Shown here: in pieces, positions 34,679 through 46,096 of the stretch
Layout: each line of letters starts with the position of its first letter
Numbering within the stretch: the stretch's first letter is position 1
DNA from: Ipomoea triloba
Taxonomy: Eukaryota; Streptophyta; Magnoliopsida; Solanales; Convolvulaceae
Direction: 5' to 3'
DNA length: 64,000 nt
Assembly (NCBI RefSeq): GCF_003576645.1
Contig: NC_044924.1
Coordinates: 29,541,600 to 29,605,599, forward strand
Made by a program: the position numbers and the translations under genes
The notes under the pieces: generated by a model
Told to the model about the DNA's origin: nothing
Databases searched by the model: none
Seen by the model: the letters and a program-made list of their open reading frames with translations, nothing else

Positions 34679-35229
34679 ATCCTCCTCTATTTATATAGTA
34701 AAGGTTAATGCTTTACCAAGATAAATCCAAAACTTGTGCATAAATGAAAGTGTCTTAGAGATTGAACTTTCACATAGTATAATACGCGATACATCAATTC
34801 GGATTGCAGTGATGGACGAGCCTTGAATCACGCAGTCTCTTTGAAGAAATGTAGGTAAAATACACACAAGCTTTACAGTCACAAAACTCAAAACCTTGAC
34901 ACTATTGAAGGCCATGTGTCCGTATCCATTCATGAACATATCCAAGCCAAACCCCTAAGCTCTTTGAAGCGGCCACACCTCATGTTCACATAGGCTAATC
35001 CTTCACATCATGCCCTGCAACAAGCATTTTCTCAAAAGATTAGTTAAGAGTAAATCTCACCCTTTACGCCCATGCAGACCAAGTACTGACTTCAGGGATA
35101 CCTTTTATTTAGTACTTGTAGCCGATTAATGAAGTACTCATCAAACATTGAACTCAGGACCTAACGTAATATTAGGCGTGAGTTGTGCTTTCCTTCACCT
35201 CTCGACTAGAGTTGGGTTTCTTCAAACCT

Positions 35230-36026
35230 ATCCCTTCCGATGTCTTTAAAACCATGTCCTTTGCCAAGGCTTTAGTAAACGGATCCGCTAAATTGAACTA
35301 GGACCGTACAAAGTCAAGTGCCACGACACCATTACTTAGGAGCTCCCACACATAGCTATGTCGCATGCCTATGTGCCTTGACTTGCCATTATAAACTTTG
35401 TTATATGCTTTGGCCAGTGTAGTAGCGCTGTCACAATGTACCAAAATTGGCGACATCGGTTTCGGCCAAACAGGAATCTCCATGATTAAATTCCTTAGCC
35501 ACTCAGCTTCTTTGCATGCAGAAGCTAAAGCAATAAATTCAGATGCCATTGTTGAATCTGAAATGCAACTTTGCTTTTTAGATGCCCAGGAAATTGCACC
35601 TCCTCCAAGCAGAAAAACCCATCCACTAGTCGAGGAATAATCTTCCTGATTCGATATCCAACTGGCATCCGAATATCCTTATAGGATGGAAATACCTCTC
35701 GAATACACTAAACCATAATCAGAGGTTTTGTTCAAGTATTTCAGAATTCTTTTTAGTGCCATCCAATGTATTACACTAGGATTACTAGTGTATCTACTCA
35801 TTTTCCCTACTGCAAATGCAATATCTGGACGAGTACTTGTCATTGCATACATTAGGCATCCTATCACTCTGGAATACTCCAACTGTGAAACCGGATTACC
35901 TTCATTAGGAATTAACTTAAGTGAAGGATCCATTGGAGTAGAGACTGGGGAACCAGTCAAGTGATTGAACCTTTTTAACACTTTCTCAATGTAGTGAGAC
36001 TGAGTATCGTTCTCAAAGGATGGCAA
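35230..36026 (-). pseudogene. Copia RT C-terminus and RNase H
   Basis: From 36026 the frame reads the end of reverse transcriptase (DTQSHYIEKVLKRFNHLTG, GCLMYAMTSTRPDIAFAV) through LKRILKYLNKT. After a frame break it reads the RNase H domain (STMASEFIALASACKEAEW, VHCDSATTLAKA, KSRHIGMRHSYV) at 35549-35298, with a degraded ADPFTKAL-like end to about 35230. It was continuous with 37400-39049 before the insertion. Confidence 0.85.
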
Positions 36027-37398
36027 GGAGGGAGTTCAAGCGGTAAGGGGATTAAGCACAAGAGTGTTTAGTGTTTGAAAGCTAACCCAAACATAGTCAG
36101 AAAATGCACATGAAACATCATGAAAATAAGGAACAAACAAAGGAAAAAATCAATTGGAAAGGAGGATTTGGATCTTGCAACTCATATAGGTATCCTTGAT
36201 TTCCTAAGATATTAGGCTAGCAACACTTAGATAATGAAGATGAGACAAGGTCACCAACACCACCGCCACTCTCGTGGTCAATGGACTCACTCCTTAGACC
36301 GTAATGTCATCATTGTGATCATTAGGCTAGGAGAGGCATTTTGTCAAACACGTTATGTGCCTCTTATCTTCCACTTCTCCCTTTTCTCAAAGGTGAGAGG
36401 GAAATGTGCTAGGCTAGGCTAAGGAGTAACCTTACTCTCGTAAGTGAGACTCCTTCTCCAAACATCTCTCATATAGGTTGATCATTCCCACACAAGAGTC
36501 AACGAAGATCACCATTCACACAATCAAACTCATAGTCAAAGCAATTGCAAAACCTAATTAATCAATTCAAAGCTCAAGAATATCCATACAACATTGCTCA
36601 ATCCAAATCCACAAAGATCTATCTAATCATACTTGAAATTGAAATAGCAAAAGCAAAAGTAATGACAAGAAATTAAAAGGAAGACTTAGCTTCAAATTAA
36701 ACCTTGAACTTGAAATTGAATGTAGATCACAATCTTGCAACAATGGAATTCTTCTCTAATTCTAATCTAAACTAAGAATTGCAATGTGGAGTGAATTGGG
36801 GGAGATCTCTCTAGGCTAATCCTAGAGAGAGAAATATTCTAAACTGATCTAAAATGAAAATGTGATGGATCTCCTGCAAAATGGCTCAATTCCCCTTTTA
36901 AATCTCGCCCAACCGCCAATTTTCCGCGCTGGACGCACGCTGGACGCGCGTCCACTGGGGCGTCCACTGCGCGTCCACTGCGTTTCTGCTGCGTTTCTGC
37001 TGCACAGACTTCAACTTCAGAGAGCTGCTTGGTGGACGCATGCTGGACGCGCGCGTCCACTGCGCGTCCACAGCAGACTGCTGTTCTGCTGTGCGAGAAT
37101 CAGAGAGCGAAAAGTTGGACGCAAGGGTGGACGCATGGTGGATGCGCGTTGGACGCGCGTCCACTGGGGCGTCCACTGGGCGTCCATGGTGTATTTGGCA
37201 CTCCAACTTCGACTCGTGAATCCTTCTTCGAAATCTAGCCATTTTCTGCCTTTTTGCCCATCTTTTTACCTACAAAATGATTAACCAAGTGTGGAACGGG
37301 GTCCAATGGCAATATAAAGCATTCTAACGCAATAAAGGGACAAATCAAACACAAAAGCTACGAATTGTGCACTAGACGATCCGATAACAACCTTATAA
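36024..37398. mobile_element. 1.37-kb insertion in the copia element with GGACGC repeats
   Basis: The insert is flanked by GATGGC at 36018-36023 and 37399-37404, a possible 6-bp TSD. One end carries a CCGATAACAACC stretch. At about 36925-37190 it holds GC-rich repeats of GGACGC/GCGTCCAC, including the palindrome GGACGCGCGTCC. The open frames across this block on both strands are products of the repeat. No protein domain was recognised; it could be an LTR of another family. Confidence 0.45.
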
Positions 37399-39049
37399 AG
37401 ATGGCATCTTTTGCACTTATCACCAGACTAATTCCAAAGATCAACATATCATCTACATACAAGCAAATAATGACCCCTAGTCCTTGGTCATTAAATTTAC
37501 TGTAGATGCACTTATCGGACTGATTTATTTTGTACCCATTGGCCAACACCACTTGACCAAACCGATCATGCCATTGCTTAGGTGCTTGTTTTAAGCCATA
37601 GAGTGATTTAATCAACTTACAAACCTTATGTTCCTGTCCAGCAACCACGAAGCATTCTGGTTGCTTCATGTAAACCTCCTCCTCTAATTCACCATTTAAG
37701 AATGCAGTCTTTACATCCATTTGATGAATTACCAGATTGTGTATAGCCGAAATGGCAATTAACAATCGAATGGTAGCAATCCTTGCAACCGGTGCATAGG
37801 TGTCGAAGAAATCAACTCCTTCCTTTTGTTTAAAGCCCTGTGCGACAAGCCTAGCTTTGAACTTCTCGATTGACCCATCGACTTTCATTTTCTTTTTGAA
37901 AATCCACTTGCACCCTATAGGTTTACAACCTCTCAGAGGATGAGTTAAAACCCAAGTGTTATTCCCCATGATGGAATCCATTTCATCATTAATTGCTTCT
38001 TTGCAAAAGGCAACATCATGAGAATTCATAGCTTCCTCAAAGGTCGCTGGATCATCCCCTATATTGAGACAATGTATACTTTTGGTTGCCAAGCAACCTC
38101 TCGATCCTTCGACCAAATACATTTGGAAGTCTGAGCCAAATGTCTTTTCTTTTCGTATCCTTTTGCTTTTCCTGAGTTCGGGATCCTTTGATACTGCATG
38201 ATCATAAACTTGATCATCATCTATGGATTCACTAGAACTAGGAATTAGATCCTTGGTTCTATCTATCGAAGTGAATCTATTTTCATCGAAGATAGCATCC
38301 CGTGACTCTATAATGGTATGTATCGAAACATAGTCATTGGGTTCTATCACATAGAACCGGTATGCCTTGCTATGGACTGCATATCCTATAAAGATAGAGT
38401 CAATGCCCTTTTCTCCTAGACTTTTACGTTTAGGATCTGGCAACCTTACCACAGCCTTGCAACCCCAGACTTTTAAATAATTCAAGTTAGGTTTTCTGTT
38501 GAACCAAAGTTCATAGGGTGTTACCCTACTTCTTTTGTTAGGAACTCTATTGAGAACATAACAGGCGGTCAACATAGCTTCTCCCCAGAAGCCTTCACTC
38601 AATCTGGAAATTGATAACATGCAATTTATCATTTCCTTGATCACTCTATTTTTCCTTTCTACCACACCATTTTGTTGTGGAGTATATGGTGTTGTGGTTT
38701 CGTGAACGATACCTACGGATTGGAAAAATGGTGGATCATAATACTCACCACCTCTGTCAGTACGTAATCTTTTCATCAACTGACCAGTTTGCAATTCAAC
38801 CTCCAACTTGAATGTTTTAAATTTTTCCAACGCCTCATCCTTAGAATGCAGGAGGTACACATAGCAATATCTCAAATAGTAATCTATGAAGGTGACAACA
38901 TATTTCTTATTTCCCAAGGAAGGGGTGCTATGAAAGTCACACAAGTCACTGTGCACCAATTCAAGCAAGGTTGAATTCCTTTTTATGCTAGGAAAGGGGT
39001 TCCTAGTTACTTTATTTAACATGCATGCACTGCATGGTTCCTTGTTCAA
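37399..39049 (-). pseudogene. Copia integrase and reverse transcriptase
   Basis: An open frame of about 550 codons. It starts inside the GAG-pre-integrase/zinc-finger region (CSACMLNKVTRNPFPS) and continues through the integrase core (HSDLCDF, DRGGEYY, TPQQNGVVERKNR) and an ETHIR-like linker. Reverse transcriptase follows (WIFKKKMKVDGSIEKFKARL, MDVKTAFLNGELEEEVYMKQ, YVDDM) and is broken at about 37400 by the insertion. The catalytic Asp pair of RT (YVDD) is intact. N-terminal Gag and protease are lost, so it cannot be autonomous. Confidence 0.88.
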
Positions 39050-39056
39050 AACAAAT

Positions 39057-39951
39057 GATGGAATTAATCTTTCTTATTTTCTATCTTTTCTATTTCTAGT
39101 GGATTGGTCTGTCGTGAGTGCCCTGCAAATGTAAGAGTACGTTTTAGCTCCGAACTGCGTTACCATTTGATGTGTCTTGGTTCAACTCTTTCTTATTTTT
39201 TATCTTTTGTTTATCAAATTAATCTTAATGAAGGATAAGTTAATTTGTTATTAAAATTGAGTAGAACTTTAAGTGTTTGCTTGCTAGATCCACGATAGAA
39301 TTTCGCCTATAACGTCTAGGATTCAAGGTTGAATTGTATTAAGATTTGTGAATCCTAACTGGTAAACATTCAATTTGTATCTATATTTTCTTGATTTATT
39401 TTTACTTCTACCGCTACTCAATTCTTTATATTTAAACCTCTTTTATGGGTGCGTATGGTTGGCAGGTTTAGCTATCAGGAATATGTATCATAGTCATTGT
39501 TATTGTTTGAGTTATTGTTATTGTTTGGTTGACAGGTTTTTAGAACACTACTATGGGTTTTGATTATCCACTTAATTGAAAAACTTATTCCTAATAAAAT
39601 AAGGGTTTCATTCCATTATTCCACCCTAGCCGCTTCCCCAACCTTTTAGATTTTTGTTGTTTTTATGTTTTTGTTCATATTGGTGCTTTGGATGTCTTTA
39701 TATTAGAATCAATTGTCTTGATTTTTTGCTCTTGTATTTTTAAAATCTTTATTCCCATTATAGGATCATACATAACCAAACAACAATATTGATAGTCATT
39801 CCCATTCCACACTACTATCAAATATGCAAAATATTTTTACCAAAATTCATTACTATTACCAAATATTTTATACTCATTCCGATTCCGATTCCGATTCCGA
39901 TTCTGATTCTCATGTGTGAACCAAATACACCCTATATTTTTTTTTGAAAGC
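39057..39951. other. Intergenic with LTR-like traces
   Basis: Near 39111-39160 there is a stretch (TCTGTCGTGAGTGCCCTGCA, TCCGAACTGCGTTACC) like the 3' part of a copia LTR and similar to about 16890-16910 in the solo LTR. ATTCCGATTCC repeats occur at about 39875-39900. No gene. Confidence 0.45.
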
Positions 39952-39961
39952 CAAATACACC

Positions 39962-40279
39962 AGTCATTATACCGTGGACCATGGGTCATAGTTGATACTG
40001 CAGTTGTGTTGGACTGATACTGTAGTTGTGTTGAAAGGATACTACAGTTGTGTTGAAAGGAAACTGCAGTTGTACGGAACAGAGGCCGTGTCGTCCATCT
40101 GGAACTGCAGTTGTGTTGAACGGATACTGCAGTTGTGTTAAAAATATACTGCAATTGTGTTGAAGGGATGAACGACCTCTGTTCCGTGCAACTACAGTAT
40201 CTTTTCAACACAACTGCAGTATCATTTATGATCATGGTCTACCATGCATTGTGGACCATGGTCCACAATATAATTTGCG
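39962..40279. mobile_element. PstI-repeat foldback element, copy 2
   Basis: 318 bp flanked by the perfect 10-bp TSD CAAATACACC at 39952-39961 and 40280-40289. The left end is AGTCATTATACCGTGGACCA and the right end in inverse contains ATTATATTGTGGACCATGG. The left arm has about six 22-bp units of the type ACTGCAGTTGTGTTGAAMGG; the right arm has the complement, allowing a long hairpin. Confidence 0.82.
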
Positions 40280-40289
40280 CAAATACACC

Positions 40290-40864
40290 CTATATATTTT
40301 GCTGCTAAGCATAGATATATCATAGAGCCAATGTGTTAAACTTCCAATTAAGCGCCAGTCATTCCCTAATGACATTAAAAAAAATATTTAGCTCAAATTT
40401 AATAAAAATTTATCATTATTGCAATCTTATTATCTCACAAACTAAATTTAATCAAATTAAGCGCCAAAGTAATTTGTCATGACACTTAATTATAATAACA
40501 TATATTCAATCACTAAAAATAATAAATAAGTGCCTAACAATCAAATTCTTGTCCTCTGTCAACTTTTGGCAAAGAGAAATATTTGCATGACAAAACGTCA
40601 TAAATTAAAATGTTAAAAAAGTGCAAGACTCAGAATCCTAGAATGGCTAATTATGCCATGAGTTCGTGAAAATAATTAATCCAGTTAAATTACCTTCTTT
40701 CTTAATTTTTTTAAAAGAAATTGTTTACTTTTAATAATAACAAATTTAGCACAAAATTGTCAAATATCTTTTGCTTTGATGACTTCACTATTTTTTCTAT
40801 AAATAAAGTCTTAGATTTAAGTCTCATTCCAATTAAGGGTGTTCATAATTTGTTGAGCGGAGGC
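40290..40864. other. GLP 3'-flank-like sequence without a gene
   Basis: From about 40550 it matches the DNA downstream of GLP1 (9535-10040), but no GLP coding sequence precedes it. It is therefore an orphan flank left by deletion or rearrangement at the left edge of duplicate B. Confidence 0.6.
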
Positions 40865-41821
40865 TTTACCTTCAATCATGTCTTCTATTCTTCAAACATC
40901 CAATCCTTCTGAGAAGGGTCCCTGCATATTCTTCCCTTTTTGGGGTAAAAACTTCAGCACAAAACTATTTTGTACAAATAGTCAACCATTAACGGATTTA
41001 ATGTCTTTACGGGAGCTATTTCCCTAAGTTAGAATGTCACTAAGGTGATGGCATCGATGTTGGTTGAGGATGCTTCCATCGAAGTTTCAACACCATCTTG
41101 AATTGGTCTCGACTATTATGTCATTGTTATATATTTACATTTAGTCATATTCTTCACATTGCATCCTTCACTTTTATTAGTCATAATTACTCCTTCATTT
41201 AACTTGTTGTCATATCACCATTTAATAAATTAAAGATGGCTAACAGATAATTTTATAATTCAAGTCTTTTGCTCCAACATGTAATTTCTCTGACTCTCTT
41301 GTAAACTCTTTTAATTGAACAATTATATTAAATATTAGACATATTTATAAATGGTGAAATAATAAAATTTTAAAAGGAGGACAAATTGTGACAAACAAAT
41401 AAAAGTCAATAACGTAACGTGGCAAAATTAAAAGAGTGCGTGTGTACTAAATCTTACTGATTAGGATTATACGGGCATGACTAGGGATCTACAGGACAAA
41501 TAATTGATCTGAACAGAACAATGCCGACCCCATCTGGACCACTTCCCAGTCCCTCGGTTAGGCGCAACTGGGGAGCCTATATTTGTGATCAGTATAATAA
41601 GGATCTTGCATCGCAAGCTTTCTAGAACAACCTCCTGGACTAAAGGAATAGTCAATTCATGTCCCATCTTTATTTATTTTTTCTTTTTTCAGTCTTCTCA
41701 AGAGACGAACCCACACCCTGCATGTGGAAAATATGTTGGAAGCCTGTCATGTGCCTATGAACATGCCTATATATAAGTCGCATTTATTGTTGGTGCAGGG
41801 GGCTTTTTGAACTTTTCTCAT

Positions 41822-43061
41822 TGATACATATGATTTTATACTATTATTTACCCCATAATTTAGTTAGTTTATTGCTTATTTCCCTTACCTTGATGAATTT
41901 GAGACTCGTTTGTGTGTTACATTTGATCAATCTTAGTTTATTCACGAACGAGGAGCAAATGAAGGATTTTCAGTTATCTTGGACAAGTTTTCGAAGCATA
42001 GGAATCTACTCAAAGTCGGAAAGGAGCAACGGAGCACGAAAGGAGTCAGAAGGCAAACCCAGAGGCCGCCTCACGGCCGTGACCCCCATCACGGACAGTG
42101 GCCGGTCACGGCACCTCACTGCCCCGATCCCGGCCGTGATGGTGCCCGTGACCCTGCTACTGTCCAGTATTTAACATCGCGTTTTTCTGTATTTTTGGGG
42201 ATTCCGAGCCCTAGTTTAGTTCAGTACAATTTTTCTTTTCTTTAGAGTTTTCCATAGCATAGAATAGCACAGATTTACCTTCTTGAATTCGTTTACAAGC
42301 TTGGAATCATTGATTGGATTGGAATTACTCTCAAAGATTGCTAGTAAACTTCTCTCCTATTATTCTTTAGATTCGCTGTTATAATTTCAATATTTAATTC
42401 TTGCTTTGCTTTGTTTACTTCAATCATGCATGAGTAGTTCGCTAATGGGTTTGGATTAGGGATTTATTGGTAATATAATCTTAGCTTGATGTTCAAGTTG
42501 TGATTATTGCATAAAGGCCGGGATTGAACCATTTACCCAGGGCTTATGTTGAATTGAGGATTGTTTTCTACTTGTTATTGATTGATGGCCACAATTAATT
42601 GCTAGTTTAGGAGAGGAATTCATTACAATGAAAGTTGGATGGAGATCTCGAGCCTTACCAATTTCAACCTAATTTTTCCTACTATGAGAATATGGGTAAT
42701 TTGGGTAATTTGGGGGCTTACAATGCTTAGGTGCTTAAGACTATGATTGATGCATCACGAAAGTGGGGCAATCCTAGCCTAATTCTGTTTATTGATTACG
42801 AAAGTAGCTGAATTGAATTCTTGTGTGCATTGCCCATCAAGATTGCCCCTAATCTGACCCATTCCTTTATCATTCAGTTAATTTATTAGCCAATTTATTT
42901 CTTTTAATTTCCTTATTCAGTTATCATTTACTTGCATTATAGTTGATTCGCATACTCTAGTGCCTAGTTTTCCTTAATTCACACAATTGCGTGTCATAGC
43001 CCCAATACTCAACGGAACGACATTTTACACCAATATTTTCACTCATCATTTATACTCATCA
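41822..43061 (+). mobile_element. Solo LTR, 1240 bp
   Basis: It starts TGATACATATG, ends ACTCATCA, and is flanked by the 5-bp TSD CTCAT at 41817-41821 and 43062-43066. Duplicate A has the uninterrupted site with one CTCAT at about 22559. The length and the TGATAC start suit a Ty3/gypsy LTR. An internal GC-rich patch (about 42055-42165) contains repeated CCGTGA/TCACGGCC motifs. No coding region. Confidence 0.85.
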
Positions 43062-43561
43062 CTCATACCCGGATCAATCTGATCACCACATTCACCCCAA
43101 GTTACCCATTTCGCATCTCAAGATAAAGAAAATCAAAATAGTACACGGTTAATATCACCTCGGGAGTTATACACTCTTATATGTAGTCAAGAAATATTTG
43201 TTATATCACTAGAAATGCCACAATAGTTGATGGCTAAATGTGACAATGACACTAGTGTGGACACATATACACCCTCCGTCTTGTGAAATCAAAGGTAAAT
43301 ATGATTTACCATTACTAAGGGTAAAAGTTCAACTCATGAAATTCACAATTAATCAAATGACATCTATTATTTTAAATTTTAAAAAGAAATCCAAAATTCA
43401 AGTAGCACGAGATCTTGATAAATGGATGATGTGGATATGTCCATACTTTTTACTTGACTTCAACATTCATGTTATTTACAAAAATGTCACCAATTTTTTT
43501 TTAATTGCTACTGATATGTTCGATCTTTCCAAATAAACGATTCTGATTGGTTCCTAATTTT

Positions 43562-43898
43562 TTTTTTGAGAAATAAACGACAATTTCATTAATAAATATC
43601 AGTTAACAAAGGATCAAGAATGAAAGACGGAGGGGAAGAATTCCACTCCGTACGTTCAGGCAAGGAAAGGGATTCCGCGCTAACAGGTGGGCAATCCGGT
43701 TCGCTGAACGCTTAACATGATAGATAGAAACATCAAGGATTGATGACAGTAAATTTTTCACATAAAAAAGGATGAGATCAAAAAGATCAAAATGGGAATC
43801 ACATAAGGGAGAACTAAGACTTTTAGTAACTAATAGAGCATCTGTTTCAATATGGCAGTGTGAGATATGGTGAATTTTGAGCCAACTAAGCGCTTCTT
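43562..43898 (-). mobile_element. 5'-truncated LINE tail
   Basis: Absent from duplicate A (23118-23135). It begins with a T-run (poly-A on the minus strand) and then carries sequence like the RNase H end of the LINE at 49021: the counterparts of GGGAAGAATTCCACTCCGTA, CGGTTCGCTGAACGC and ACTAATAGAGCATCTGTTTC match in order. No clear TSD. Confidence 0.65.
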
Positions 43899-44099
43899 AT
43901 GCCTTCAAATTCCGTGAATGAGTCATCAATTTGGTATCAACATATGGTCAGTGATCTTATAAAATATATGGTTCCTATTAGTCCACAGTTCTCATATGAA
44001 GACTAGTTTGGGTATCTGTACAACATTATATGAGGCCAAAATAAAATATTGAAGTACAAAATAAATTTAAAACAATCAACAAGTCAAATAAAATGGCAG

Positions 44100-45175
44100 T
44101 CCGCCATTCTACATTAACACACAGATCATTAAATTGTGAATAATTAGGAAGAAAATGATTTGTTCTAACTAACGATGATTAGGACTAATAGGAAACAAAT
44201 TTAATCGAACAACTATTTCTAACCTTAAACAGCTCCTTTAAAAGTATCGAAGGATATACTGCTAAATTATCAAAATTGACTAATTAAGAAACGTTTCCAA
44301 AATTTTCAATAATTTGATCTAAAATCGTTTTTATCATTTCAAGAAATCATTGGCTCCTACCTAACAAAATTTCTATAATAAAATTTTTGCAGTTTACCAA
44401 CCTTATTAAAGAACCATTATATCATACAAGGTGAAACAGTGAGATAAAGTTTATTTTTATTATAGAAGGTTTATTACATTGAATATAATGCTCATTTTTT
44501 GTATACTGAATGTTCATTATTTGATATATAACCTAAAAATGAACTTTTTTTTTGTCAGACCACGAGCTGTCCTGAGCATGTCCTAACTGTAGGAGACATC
44601 TTTAAATCCGTACCATAGTCAGACTAATCCCCTTTCGCACCGGATTAGTTTTTCCATACAAGAATGGGTTCTAACTCTTACCTCTCTTAAAGAACGAGAG
44701 TGCACGATCACTCAAGCCAACCAAGATGGTTACCTAAAAATGAACTTTCAACACATTAAAAATAAACTTTCAGTATATTAAAAATAAATATCTATCCTTA
44801 GAAACCTAGTCTGCTAGTTGGAATTTTGTGCTATGAAAAGCAGCCCATGTTTGTCTAATTTGTCGACGAAAATACAAACAATATTGCTAATGATAGTCTA
44901 ATGCATTTCTAATTTACAATTGATAAAATATGTTTTGTGTTTGCGAATGGCAAGATATGCAAGAATCCAATGCAAATTGTTGCTAATGATTTCCACTTTA
45001 GAGGGTTAAACAGAAACACATCAAATTAAATGCCCTTAAATCAGCCGCCACAACCATAAATGTCAATAACCTACAACCAGGACTTAACATTCAATTCCCA
45101 GTCCGTGTATCACAAGCTTGTATTGATTTTGCACTGAATGGTCTTTAACCCACCTCATACACATCATAGCAGAAT
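44100..45175 (+). pseudogene. Decayed germin-like gene B
   Basis: Counterpart of the pseudogene at 23330-25840. It has a promoter block (44100-44410), a TATA/5' UTR block (about 44800-44890, GTGCTATGAAAAGCAGCCCA) and an exon 2 remnant from about 44938 (TGTTTGCGAATGGCAAGATA) to about 45170. That remnant still shows [13 protein letters not shown] and HTH-like codons but has several indels. There is no exon 1 or second cupin box. A SINE interrupts the promoter region. Confidence 0.8.
44548..44731 (-). mobile_element. SINE with 17-bp TSD, second family
   Basis: 184 bp flanked by ACCTAAAAATGAACTTT at 44531-44547 and 44732-44748. On the minus strand it starts GGTAACCATCTTGGTTGGCT, has a box-A-like TGGCTTGAGTGATCG and box-B-like GAGTTAGAACCC, and ends in an A-run. 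Not present in duplicate A. Different from the TTGTGGTCAAGCAGCA SINE family. Confidence 0.82.
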
Positions 45176-45649
45176 TACACATCATAGTATAACTTAGGTC
45201 GATATAGTTTTAGGCATAGTGGTAAACGTTTAAACTTGACAATTGGTATCACATGTCACAAGTTCCACTATGTGTGATAAGTGCGTAATTGAGACTAACT
45301 TATGTATAATTTAACAATTAAATAACTATTTTTTATTATTAAATTACAAGGTGATAACTAATTTGATGTATTTATTTGGAAAGATATTTCATAAAGCGTG
45401 CATGCCTTATAATCTAGGAGCAACCTAACCACCTCCTTTGTGGTCATTTGTCGGCTAGAATCAAAATGTGGATTTATCGAAAACCCACATTTCAGTAACA
45501 ACTGCAAGCTTCGTCCAATTTTTTTTTAAAAAAAAATCATTGGATATTTTTTTAATAAGGCACGCATTAGTAGTTTTAACTATTCATAATAATATATGAG
45601 CTACAAATAAAACAATGAAGTAAAACATTCATATCTTCAAACAAAATTA
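45176..45649. other. Duplicated spacer, B side
   Basis: Collinear, with indels, with about 25840-26330 of copy A. No gene. Confidence 0.55.
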
Positions 45650-46096
45650 AACCAAAAATCAAAACAAATGGCAGGCCAAAAATAATGGGAAGAAAATGAT
45701 TAGGTCGAAGTGCATAACTGAAGATGATTAGGACTAATAATTGAGCACAAATTAATTTAATCCAACTATGTACTATTTACAACCTTAAACAGCTCTCTGA
45801 AAACATCATAAGATTCTGATAATTGTCAAAAAATTGACTAAAAACAATTGTTTTATCATTTGAAGAGATCATTGGTTCCCAATTAACAAACTTTCCATTA
45901 CTAAAATGCATGTAGTTAACCAACCATACTAAAGAATTAATACAAATCCCAAAACATAGAAGCCTAGTCTGCATGTACTTTGGAACATCCGATGAGAATG
46001 TTGCTATAAATAGCCTCCCATCTTTTGTTATTCTGTCACCACAAACACAAAAAGGTATTCAACAATTGTGATATCGTCACTAAAAATATTTTAGAT
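45650..46096 (+). promoter_or_regulatory. GLP5 promoter and 5' UTR, conserved block
   Basis: Near-identical to the GLP3 promoter. TATAAATA is at 46005-46012, 92 bp before the ATG; W-box TTGACT is at 45834-45839. Confidence 0.7.

Larger units (their letters stand above)
33860..39056 (-). mobile_element. Ty1/copia retrotransposon, 5'-truncated and interrupted
   Basis: Minus-strand order is integrase, reverse transcriptase, RNase H, polypurine tract, 3' LTR, which is the copia order. Gag, protease, primer-binding site and 5' LTR are absent; coding sequence stops abruptly at about 39056. A 1.37-kb unrelated insert lies between 36024 and about 37398. The element is dead. Confidence 0.85.

Noticed and set aside
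36862..37284. Long open frames on both strands in a GC-rich patch
   Set aside because: They arise from the GGACGC/GCGTCCAC repeat, which lacks stop codons in several frames.
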